DNA of 47,500 nt, from the NCBI GenBank assembly GCA_905221605.1, contig CAJNDS010002851.1, forward strand, positions 112,501 through 160,000, written 5' to 3'. This document shows positions 18,701-27,700 of this stretch, piece by piece. This DNA comes from Symbiodinium natans (lineage: Eukaryota > Sar > Dinophyceae > Suessiales > Symbiodiniaceae). A model generated the notes under the pieces. That model worked only from the letters and a program-made list of their open reading frames with translations. It was not told the origin of the DNA and did no database searches. Positions within the stretch are counted from its first letter, which is position 1. Each line of letters opens with the position of its first letter. Position numbers and translations under genes: made by a program.

Positions 18701-20929
18701 ACCTTATAAACCCTAAACCCTAAACCCTTAACCCTAAACCTGAAAGAACCTCAAGGTCGGATATCTGGTGGAAGCCTTCCTCAATGCTATGAAGGGTTTA
18801 GAAGTTTACAGGGTCTATATAGGGTTTGGGTAGAGTTTAGGGTTTGTATATATCTGTTAGGGATATACAGGGTTAAGGGTTCCTGAAGGGTATGTTTTTA
18901 CTCACATCCCAGGCAGGCAATGGGAGCCAGGCAGCTCTGATCGCACGAGGTGCTGCCAGCAAACGCAAAGCCTGGGAGATGGATGCTGACGACTACCATC
19001 TCGCATGTCTGGGAGGTTCGGGCAGGTCAACGAAGAACAGTCTTCGCAATGTACTCCGTGGCATGAATCGGCTAGGCTATAGTATCTCTCTGAAGATAAC
19101 ATGGATTCCGAGGGTGCCAGTATGTGATGTTGGTCCTGTGGATATTCCTGCCATCGGTCTACTTGACATGCTGCAGTACATCCTGGATTCAGGACGATCG
19201 CATATGTTGCTGGGCGGCCATGACATTGGGGGGGACACATGGTGCAAGGTCCTGAACCAATTCTGGCACAGGTTTGAGAAACACGACCCGACACACTGCA
19301 TCTTTCGAGATACCAGCAAATCCGAGCGTGATTACCTCATCCCTCTACTGGCTTATGGTGACGAAGGGACTGGCAAACGCAAACACCCGGTTTGGGTTCT
19401 AGCCTGGAAGCCGGCTCTCTTCAGCAACATGAACAGCTACTTCAGGACGATTCTCATTGCAACAGCTTCTCATGCACTTTATTCACAGTTCCACTGTGGA
19501 TATGCTGGCGGCAACCAATGCCTAGACGCCATCCTTGACCACTTTATCAAGGAAGCCCGAATTGCTTACCACCAAGGCCCTCCAAGTCAACTTGAAACGG
19601 TAGGGTTTAGGGTTTAGGGTTTATAGGGATTAGGGTTTAGGGGTTTAGGGTCTAGGGTTCAGGGTTTAGGGTTTAGGGTTTAGGGTTTAGGGTTTAGGGG
19701 GTAGGGTTTAGGGTTTAGGGTCTAGGGTCTAGGGTTTGGCTGTGCATTTGTATAGTCTCCATTTTTTTGGTTCACCTTAACTCTCTGGACCCTATAAGCA
19801 TGCAGGCTTGGTGTATGATGGCCCTCATGGTCGAGTTCGTGTCAGATTCGTGTTTACGGGTGTTTGTGGGGATATGCCCTTTCAAGCACATGTTTTCAGA
19901 CAAGGCCGAAATTACAACGCCACATACTGTTGTCCTTGGTGCTGCTGCACACGAGACGAAGCAGGAGATGTGACAGACCATCCGAGCTGGCTGTGCACTA
20001 TGGGTGTTCCACCGTGGCCGGAGGACGAGCCACCACCTCTCACCGCCGTTCCAGGTTTGGACCAACCACAATCAAGCCGTCCTGACATTTTCCATATTGG
20101 GCCTCTTGGAGTCTGCAGAGACCTCTACCTGGGCGGTATACTCATTCTGATTCACTTGTCACACTTTCTGTCTTCAGATGGCAGCCGTGCACTCGACAGC
20201 AAACTTAAATCGGCCTTCAAGAACTTCAAGCAGTTTTGCCAGGAGATCCATGAAACGCCGACGGTAAAGGAATGGACAAAGGAGAACTTTCGCCGCACAT
20301 CTGCAGGGGCATACCCTGATTGTTCGTTTAAGGCTTCTGATGCTCATTTGATCCTTAAGTGGCTTGAGAACTATTTGAACTCTGGCCCTTGGCGTGATGA
20401 CGAAGGTGTCTTGGAACTTTTGCTAACTGCAGTGGGGAATGTCAACCGGTTCTACAGGACTTGTTTCTCGAAAGTACTTTGCTGTAAAAAATGTTATGTT
20501 TGTGCTATATAAAATTGTCAAGGTTGTAAATACTTCCTTTTTCGCCAGTTTTGGTGCATGTAAGGCTATACGGCTCCCAGCCGGCAGTGGTTGTATGAGG
20601 CGAATGCATTGGCAGCAACATCATCTTTACAGCTGTTCTTCTCCAGCTACTACAGCCTGGCGCAGTGGGCATATGATCATGAGATCTGCCTTTTTCGCTT
20701 TACACCAAAGTTTCATGCATTCAAGCATGTGCATTTGGCCCTCTTGAAGGAGCAAAGCCGTGGCAAGCCCGGCAAGCGCTGGACGCATAATCCTGCAATG
20801 TATGCCACGGCCAACGATGAAGATTTCATCGGCAAAGTGAGCCGTCCCTGTCGCATTTTGCACTCGGGCAGTGCTGAATTGAGACGTCTAGAAATTTATC
20901 GTGTCGAGCTGTGCAAAGCCTGGGTCTGA
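12532..20929 (+). CDS. large coiled-coil protein with transposase-like C-terminus (group 2, phase-linked gene model)
   Basis: Exon chain: 12532-12718, 12922-13046, 13118-14623, 15000-15110, 15191-15350, 15534-15616, 15757-15869, 15945-16010, 16080-16382, 16674-16742, about 16819-16884, 17371-17477, about 18463-18536, 18747-18785, 18913-19599, 19799-20473, 20588-20929. Most neighbouring exons join in phase with no stop; the links around 16742-17371 and 17477-18463 are not settled. Donors are GT for most, GC after 13046, 15350, 15869, 16382, 16742 and 18785, and GA after 14623. Total about 1,350 codons. Order: basic/Ser region, long coiled coil with 29-residue repeats, helical region rich in WW and charged pairs, Cys-rich transposase-like module, stop at 20927-20929. 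I recall the last two parts from uncharacterised Symbiodiniaceae proteins. No enzyme activity can be assigned. Confidence 0.6.
13118..14623 (+). CDS. long coiled-coil exon
   Basis: The longest open exon of the window (502 codons), after TTATGAAAG. It starts EAEMTRLERESQEALDRARM and is almost wholly charged helix: a first coiled-coil arm, four 29-residue repeats (13580-13927), a Ser-rich hinge near 14030-14140, and a second helical part (EAELVLAQADRMREAALAQL) with a Gln/Pro-rich insert near 14330-14400. It ends LRPQPAQ before a GA donor at 14624. Coiled coil implies dimerisation or a structural arm. The opposite strand is open too but reads as Leu/Pro or Ser/Cys low complexity, the expected shadow of the repeats. 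Confidence 0.75.
13580..13927 (+). repeat. four 87-bp coding repeats
   Basis: Four copies of a 29-codon unit, ALRLREQQEARDKELRLREQ and so on, inside the coiled-coil exon. Third-base differences are few, so the copies are young or homogenised. Confidence 0.85.
15000..15616 (+). CDS. three phase-linked exons after the coiled coil
   Basis: 15000-15110 (37 codons, ELEPLPSSGNVESQRGVAS, ends CAG|GTGGGG), 15191-15350 (DPQAVINSATHKLAWNCLYR then VDRDVYDKWHSGLPVNYLQ, GC donor) and 15534-15616 (KEAGVKDQLFRDFVQKCYKE then DPEGNK, ends AAG|GTACGA). Phases 0, 0, 1 and 0 fit without adjustment. The middle exon looks like the start of a folded domain. The intron between 15350 and 15534 is largely CCCTAAA repeat. 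Confidence 0.6.
15757..16382 (+). CDS. exons of the helical WW-containing region
   Basis: 15757-15869 reads MRLEKLITYRREKIRQQKSN then VIRAWWTETDMTKAEWP and ends GA|GCACCT. 15945-16010 reads QKRAGAKKYCAARGLVKLGA and ends AC|GTGTTG. 16080-16382 reads KCKYENVDKFLVEIEDRVDD and later FNLDAPLDDMHRDLDAGPAE and MLTARIKKYKDAALARK. Phases fit across all three. From memory, similar RLEKxxxYRR...AWWTExxM blocks followed by KCKYxxxxxKFLIE occur together in uncharacterised Symbiodiniaceae proteins, which supports the splice choices. Function unknown. Confidence 0.6.
16674..18785 (+). CDS. short exons linking to the C-terminal module
   Basis: 16674-16742 (SDLAKLQASMSDVAAHFPYP), about 16819-16884 (ELSKSYDTICAIESSPEKKK), 17371-17477 (PEAYKLVAAAIERACRDFDN then KMASVKILDCTAFAE), about 18463-18536 (HWARVHGTKKRRTSANQWEH) and 18747-18785 (NLKVGYLVEAFLN). 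The last two are whole-codon at their joins and lead in phase into 18913 with a GC donor at 18786. The link between 16742 and 16819 does not fit in phase as read, so one limit is off. A further open piece at 18079-18180 ends in a stop (DLRTYFKKAARAKKAPGPAQ) and may be an alternative end. Confidence 0.5.
16984..17192 (-). repeat. dispersed compound repeat, copy C (inverted)
   Basis: Reverse complement of copies A and B: CCCCAAAAACACCCTATCTC, AAGGAAAAACCACAACGGAG and AGCCGA are on the plus strand here. The AAAGCATAACC end is missing. Confidence 0.7.
18913..19599 (+). CDS. transposase-like module, first exon
   Basis: 229 codons from CATCCCAG to ACG|GTAGGG. Reads NGSQAALIARGAASKRKAWE, then SLKITWIPRVPVCDVGPVDI, FWHRFEKHDPTHCIFRDTSK, PLLAYGDEGTGKRKHPVWVL and SQFHCGYAGGNQCLDAILDH. 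The hydrophobic strand followed by GDEGTGKRK looks like the first acidic site of an RNase-H-like transposase fold, but that is inference. I recall GDEGxGKRKxPV from a widely copied uncharacterised dinoflagellate family. The donor lies directly against a TTTAGGG array. Confidence 0.7.
19602..19738 (+). repeat. TTTAGGG array directly after exon 18913-19599
   Basis: Degenerate TTTAGGG units begin two bases after the donor (ACG|GTAGGG) and fill most of the intron. Confidence 0.85.
19799..20473 (+). CDS. transposase-like module, Cys-rich exon
   Basis: 225 codons, phase 0 at both ends. Reads GPHGRVRVRFVFTGVCGDMP, then FRQGRNYNATYCCPWCCCTR, a Cys-rich patch that could bind zinc. Next come DHPSWLCTMGVPPWPEDEPP and RPDIFHIGPLGVCRDLYLGG, then ILIHLSHFLSSDGSRALDSK, FRRTSAGAYPDCSFKASDAH and NVNRFYRTCFSK before GTACTT. 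The order (beta strands, CxxC-type patch, PDIFHxGxGR..) is what I recall of the dinoflagellate family. An alternative acceptor exists at 19806-19807. Intact over its whole length. Confidence 0.7.
20588..20929 (+). CDS. transposase-like module, C-terminal exon with stop
   Basis: After CCGGCAG at 20587 the frame reads WLYEANALAATSSLQLFFSS, YYSLAQWAYDHEICLFRFTP, KFHAFKHVHLALLKEQSRGK and NPAMYATANDEDFIGKVSR, ending CKAWV and a stop at 20927-20929. The DEDFIGKVSR block is, as I recall, the C-terminal signature of this family. A GT inside the last codons (20924) would allow a further small exon (a cluster near 21019-21042 ends in a stop), so the very end is open. This marks the 3' end of the plus-strand block. 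Confidence 0.7.
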   Translation, partial: WLYEANALAATSSLQLFFSSYYSLAQWAYDHEICLFRFTPKFHAFKHVHLALLKEQSRGKPGKRWTHNPAMYATANDEDFIGKVSRPCRILHSGSAELRRLEIYRVELCKAWV

Positions 20930-21743
20930 ACTTTCTATGTATCTGTATTTGTATGTTTCGATTTCTTCACTATATAACCGGCAAATATGCATATCTTCGC
21001 CTCAATATACTGTCAGAACGCCGAAGCACCCAAAGCCCTGTAATTCACTCAGCGCTCGGCCATTGCAAGACGGAGATGGACCAGCACCGAGAAGGCATGG
21101 AGAAAGGTTGAAGGGTTTGGGTTGATCTAGGGTTGTGTATAGTGCTGAAGGTTTGGGGCCGTCAAGGTTTTTGAGCTTGGGGGCTCTACATGGCTTGGGG
21201 CTCAGAGTTTACATGATTGAAGGGCTCAATGTACTTTGAGACTGCAACGCTGCTTCCCTAAACCCTACCACGCTATGCATTAACCCTAAACCCTCTAAAC
21301 CCTGTACATATACGATGTTTCAGTCATATAAAACCTAAACCCTCCAAACCTTGCATCGATTTTACGATGTTCAGTCATCCTTATAAACCCTAAACCCTCC
21401 GAACCCTTTATGTAAATTGGTGTAACCATATATACTTGGTGTCCGCCCGAACACCAAAAAAAAGAACTACAAAGGAGACTACAGGTAGGGTTTAGGGGGG
21501 GTGATGACGACAGACTGGTTCCGAGGGTGGGGGCGTTCGCGGAGCCAGAAGGCTTTCCACTAGGGAGCTGGTCATGGTCCGGGATCGGGGGCTTCGCGCT
21601 TGAGCTTCTTAACCTCAAACCTCAAGCGCCCCGGACCCTGAACAGTAAACCCTGAACCCTAAACCCTAAACCCTAAACCCTAAACCCTACGTGCCTCCAG
21701 TACTAGACAAGGCTCAACCGGGCCGGGGTGGCTTTCTAAAGAC
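20930..21743. other. convergent strand-switch region
   Basis: The last plus-strand coding sequence ends at 20929 and the last minus-strand exon with a motif ends at 21744, so both coding blocks point into this interval. It holds degenerate CCCTAAA units (21255-21410), a solo inverted-repeat end at 21450-21484 and a segment open on both strands at 21500-21645 (minus reading AKPPIPDHDQLPSGKPSGS). No RNA gene seen. In dinoflagellates such tail-to-tail junctions separate one-way gene blocks. Confidence 0.55.
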
Positions 21744-21794
21744 CCTCTCGAACCACTTGAGCAGGCGATAGGCGAGCTCTTCTTGTCTGACATC
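21744..21794 (-). CDS. PI4K-like exon: DVRQEELAYRLLKWFER
   Basis: 17 codons between an ACTGAG acceptor and AGG|GTCTTT, phase 0 at both ends. Preceded by the Asp that ends the 21944-22008 exon it gives the DDxRQExxA helix of PI3K/PI4K kinases. The frame is open further upstream (STE), so an earlier acceptor is possible. The plus strand is open here too (LEQAIGELFLSDILSG), but lacks a family match. This is the last kinase motif I can find. Confidence 0.6.
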
Positions 21795-24700
21795 CTCAGT
21801 GGATGCTTCAGAGATTGCCTTTCAAGGGATCTGGGGATGATGGAGGGTGGTGGGTTTAGGGCTGGGGAGGTACGGGACGGTGAGGGTTAGGGTGCTGCTG
21901 AAAGTGCTTGCCATGAACTGAGCTTTGGAGCTGTGGCCCCGACATCGGCGTTGCTCTTGACGATCAACGGGATCATGCTCCAGTTCCTGCTGCTGAGTGG
22001 GACAGTGGCTGAAAGAGCGGCTTCAGAAGACCCAAACCGAAAGCCAAAACCCCAAACCCTAAACCCCAAACCCAAAAACACCTTCTGTCCCGAAGTCCCA
22101 AACAATTTTCAGCGCCCCTGCGACCCTGAACCCCTCTCGGATCAAGCTCGCAGTGCGCATGCGGGGAAGGTGCAGTGTTGCGAGGCATTTGTTTGCCCCC
22201 AAATCTGAGGGTCCGCAACACTGATATTACAAGTAGTGTCCTTGCTACATAATTAACACCTTGAACCCTAAACCCTGAACCACTTAGCCCTGAACCCCAT
22301 CGACTCTGAGCAGTCAACTCCCTGGTGTGCATCCGAGCCGAGCTGCGGCCGACGCCCGAAGTCGCTCTGCGCCCGGACACGCTGCACAACCTGCATCAGA
22401 GCTTCGGGTTTGTGATGTTCCCCCTTATACTAACAGTCCTTGATAGGGAGTGTAATAGAGGGTACTATAATCCCTATTTGGAGGGAGAACATCCCAGCTT
22501 AGGGTTTAAGATTGGTGGGGTTCCTCAAAGCCTCTGTAACCCTGGCGGAGCAGGGTGATGGGGTTTGGAGCTCAGGATTTAGAGTTCAGGGAGTAAAAGG
22601 GTCATACACATGCATGATGTGCCTTCTGCATCCAGCTTGAGTCCTCACCACTCTGAGAAACCCTAACCCCTGAACCGCAGAACCCAAGAACCCCAAACCC
22701 GATACCCTAAACCCCAGAAGCCTGACCCACACACCCCCCCCCCCCCCAAAAAAAAAAAAAAAAACAAAAACTAATAATAATAATAATAAAGTCTGCTGTC
22801 GGCCTCAGACCACGTCTCGTCATGGAACGCGCCCTTTGGGCGAGCTTCCCTGTCCGGACTGAATTAGGGGTGTAGGTGTTTAGGGTTTAGGTTGCTCATC
22901 CTAAACTGTCCTAAACCCACCCTAAACCCTAAACCCCTCATTTAGTGTCCATCCCTCGTCTCCCCGGTTCTACGTACCTGAGAGGTCACTTGGCAGATCC
23001 TCGCCTCAGGGTTGAGGGTTGATAGGGATTGCAGGGTTTATGGGGTTTATAGTGTTTACAGGGTTTATGGGGTTTATCGGCTCTATAGGGTCTTAGGGTT
23101 AAGGGGTTTAGGGCTTTAGGGTAAATTAGGGTTGGAGTGTTTAGGGTTTGCGGTTTGACTGGGGGAAGAAGGAGTTCATAAGGCCTAGAAGGCTTGGGGG
23201 GTGAAGTGTTCGGGTTTACGGTCTTGGCTTTAGCGGGCTAGGGTTTAGGGTTTGGTAGGTGAGGTAGTGTTAAGGGCTCAGCTTCTCGCTTAGGAATCAA
23301 GGGCCAGTTAAGAGCCTGAAAGCAGCGCCAGCTCAACAGTTAACCCCCATTCTGCCCTTAGCCCCAAATCCCTAAAACCAAGAGACCCATAAACCCTGAA
23401 CTTCAGACCCTCTGTATCCTGAAGCCCTAAACCCTAAACCCTAAACCCTGAACCCCAAACCCTAAACTTTCTGATATCCTTAAGCCCTAAAAACCTCGCC
23501 TGCTGCTTCTGGAGGTGGATGGCGAGCAGTCTTCCGGGGGCCAACTCTTTGGCGGAACTGGGGCAACGGTCGGCAGTTGAGCTGAATTCAGGGTTTAGGG
23601 TTCAGGGTTCAGGGTTTAGGGTTAGGGGGTAAAGGGGGGATGGGGGGGGGGGGGGGGCGTTATGGTCGTGTGTTTACGTTAACTCGGAAATAGTGAGGTT
23701 CTTCTCTCAAGAAGTCGGCCAAGTTAGCAGAGCCGCAAAGCCTGATTATCGGAACCCCCCAGAGGTGTACCCCTAAACCCCTAAACTGTAAACCCTAAAC
23801 CCTAAACCCTTTAAACCCGAAACCCCAAACCGTACCCCTAAACCTAAACCCTAAAGCCTAAACCCTAAACCCCAAAACCCAATTCTCACAATACCCACCA
23901 CTGTTGCCTGCGGCGAAATGGTGCGTAGCCTGGACTGGCCTTGGACAGCTGCGGTTTTAAGCTGCAGGCGGCTTTGGGCTTCAAGTGCATGCATCAACCC
24001 TTAAAACCCTATAAAGCCTATAAACCCTCTAAGCCCTACGAACCCTACAGATCGTCATGACTGTCCCCTGTAAAACCCCGCTAAATCCACTAAGCCTATA
24101 AACCGTAAACCCTGCAAACCCTACCCCAAACCCCGCCTAAACCCAACATGTTTGGGCTCAGGGTTGTCCATGCTACAAAACGTGCGGCAGCCCTCGGGGC
24201 TCCCACGATTTCCGGCCCCCACAAAGCCGTCTCAGCAGCCTCACATATCGGGTTTTGGGTTTAGGCTTGGGGTTTGGGGTTTAGGTTTCGGGGCTTAGGG
24301 TTAGGCTTTGGGGTTTGGGGTTTAGGCTTTGGGTTTTAGGGTTTAGGCTTCGGGCGTTTGGGTTTAGGCTTGTTAGGGGTTTGGGGTTTGGGGGTTTAGG
24401 GTTACGGGCTTGAATACAAAGTCCTAGCCTGATCTGGTTACCTCGTCACCTTCCGACAGCTGGAACATGTCCGTCAATCATATTGGGGTGGTTGTCAAAA
24501 CTATGGTCCCTTTTGGGGTACCCTAAATATGAGGTGCCGTATGAGAGTAGGGATCCAAAAAGGGGCCATCGTTTTGACAACCAACCCATAGCCCGACACC
24601 CGTGACTCATGACTCTCAGGTGCAACGGGCCTGACACAACACACCATGCAACATCAACAACCCAATACATAAGAGCTGTCACCAGCCCCAATACGTAGGA

Positions 24701-27700
24701 GCTGTCACCACACCTTCACCATGCTTCCCGCAAATCACCTCAAGCTTCTTCAGGAAACCTTGCAGGTCCCTTGATTTCCTGGATCACACTAGAAGAACGC
24801 AAGCAAGCTCTAAGGCCCAGCAAGCAAGACTGCAGCTGCCGAGAGCTCCTCCCACTTAAACGCTCCCTGAACACCAAAAGCCCTCAACCCTAAACCCTAA
24901 ACCCTTAAAAGCCCCAATGGCATGAACATTTAAAACAATCCCCAAGCCCTGAACCCCTGAAACCCCTTAAGCCCTTACCCTCAACCCTAAAACACCTAAA
25001 ACCCCTATGAACCCTAAACCCGAAACCCGTAGAAACCCTACAGTAACATCCAGAAAGTTGGAACATTGTTTAAGGATGATTCGAGCTTGGAATTCCCTTT
25101 GGTATACCTTTTGGGGGTACGGGGGGATCAGGACGTTCCAACTTTTTGGAGCGCGCCGCCCTAAACCCTAAACCGCAAACCCCAAGCCCCAAGCCTTAAA
25201 CCCTAAACCCTAAACCCTAAACCCTAAACCCTAAACCCCGTATGGAATCCTAAGTCTGGCTCATGTCTGGGGATGCGGGCCCCGGTCGCCCAGGGCGGTC
25301 AGACGTGAAGGGCTTCTCTTCAACCTCTTCTCGTGTTTCGCTGAACGTGGGCTTACGGTTTAGGGTTTAGGGTTTAGGGTTTAAGGTTTAGGGTTTAGGG
25401 GGTTTAGGGCCTTTAGGGCTTTTGCGGCCTTTAGGGCTTTTAGGGCCTTTAGGGTTTAATGGCTTCGGGCTTGATTGAGTGGTCTGGAGTTAAGATTCGG
25501 ATTTTGGTTTGGGGTTTTTGGGATCACGAGGCTATCAATTCTCGATGATTTTGCTTACTTGTGCATGCTCACGTGAGTATACTTGCCTTTGGGCAATTGA
25601 AGCCAACTTGATGAGGCCAAGACAAGTCAAGTAATCTTCGGGCACGAAAAGCCCTATTCTACTTATTAAGGCCCCTATATTATAGGCACAGGAAGGCCAG
25701 CAGTTTCCCTGCCACCTCCATCATGACCATGTAGGGCGCCCGTGCTTTGGAGGAGAGCACCCGAGCCTGCCAGGGCAATTTGCAGTTTACCCCTACGTTG
25801 CACTCTTCCTCGATCCCCCCCACTCCCTCCACCCCCCCGCCCAAGCCCCCAAGTAGCCCCGTTTCCCTGTTTCAGATACCCTAAATATCCACCTTCATGA
25901 AGGTGCACTGAGACCCTTCTTAAGGGGTACTTGGGGGGAAGGGTCTAGGAACCCTACAGCCTAAACCCTAAACCCATTCATCCTTCATCCGGGCCTCGTT
26001 GCGATTGATCCGCAACAGCGAGGCAGTAGCTCCCGGCAAAGTCTTCCTTCGCGAAAGGGTAAATACCCAGGCTGTTTGGGGCTTCCCTAGGCTTAAGGTT
26101 TAGGGTTTAGGATCTTAAGTTGTGCAGCTTAATTAGGGTTTAGGGTAGGCGGAGGGCTTGGCGTTGAACTTAAGATGGCTTTGGCTGGGGCTTATCTCTG
26201 GGTTTCGGGTTTAGGTGGACCCCCCCCCCCCCCTCCCCCCCTGCAGCCCTCATTAAGTGCCCAAGTGTACCTTAGTGGTGGCATGTGGATTATCTTAAAG
26301 GGTACTTGGGGGTCCAGGCAGGTGTGGGGCAACCCTTCGGACCCTAAAGCCCTTTGGGCCCTCAAAACTCAAAACCCACCAGAACAAAACGACCCAACAA
26401 CTTGATTCAAGGTGGAGGAGGTTCAGGCTTAGGAGCTCTTTGAGTTTCGCGGTTTCAGGTTTGGGGTGTAATTTAAGGTCTGGACTCTGTTGGGTTTAGG
26501 ATGCGTCCAAATAAGGACATGAAAGCCTCGAGCCTCACGGGCTATGTAGAAAATCGCAAGGGTACCCCTAAACCCTAAACCCTAAACCTCGAAAGATGGG
26601 CGGTCCAAGAAGGGCCCTGGACCCCAAGCCCTAAAAGCCCTTACCTGAACTCCCCAAGGCCTCACGGTATCTTGGGTGTCTGTAAATGGTACCATGGGTC
26701 GAGGAACCTAACCCTAAACCCTAAACCGTAAACCCCATACCCTAAACCCTAAATGCTAAACACTAAACCCTAAACCTTAAACCCTAAACCCTAAACCCAC
26801 CCCGCAGTCCGTGGCCCGGCATGGGGAGCCAGCATCTGAGCTGGGACCTGCAACAGTTTAGGCTTTAGAGCTGATAGGATTTAGGTCTTATGGGGTTTAG
26901 GGTTAGGGTTTAAGGTTTAGGGTTTATAGGGTTTAGGGTTGAAGCGTTGTCACAACAAAACTCAAACGGCGCTGTGCGTTGACCTGGTGAAAGCAAAAAA
27001 AGGTGTGTCTTGATGACACCACCACTTTAAAATAGAGATGAATACATCTTCTGGGTGCGTAAGGTTGTGAGTTTTGTTTGCTATTAGGAAGCCCACTCAC
27101 CTCGGGTTGCTGCCACTCAGGCTTCCTTTTTTGGTAGGCAAACCCGAAAAACCCGAAACCCTAACCCTTGGGGTCGGACCGGAGTATCATCCTTCAGGTA
27201 CTTGTTGATCTCCTGCGGCGGCTGGGCTACTTCCGGGTTTTTGAGTTGGGTCCCGATTCATCATTTGATGATCCGCTGAAGCTTTCGTATTATCAATGCC
27301 CCACTCCCCCCTCATCTCCAGGGCCCGCTCCTGGACAGATCAACGGATTTAGGGCAACACTGGGCACATCAGTGCACAACAAGCCCGAAAGCACCAAACA
27401 CAAAGGTCCGAAAACTCTGATACACAGGGTCTCATGCCTCTTTGGGCATAGGTGTTGCGAGCCTTCAGCTTGAAATTGCTCTCTGTGCCATGGTTCCTAC
27501 ACAGTGCCTTTTTTCAGAGACACGAGAAGCAGAAGATGTCCTGGTCGAGGAGGCTTTGAAGCAGGTAGAGCCTTGGGGGCCGTAAGCCCTAACGTGCCCA
27601 AAACCAAAAACCCAAAACGCTGTAACAAATTAAAAAAAACGCCATACCTAAAGCCAGCACTGCAACGGGAGGGGCTTAGGGCTGAAAGCCACGTAGGATT

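Noticed and set aside
22314-22408. Plus-strand exon reading LVCIRAELRPTPEVALRPDT
   Set aside because: Well formed and with high GC at third positions, but isolated in the minus block. The minus frame (ALMQVVQRVRAQSDFG) is open too; neither is called with confidence.
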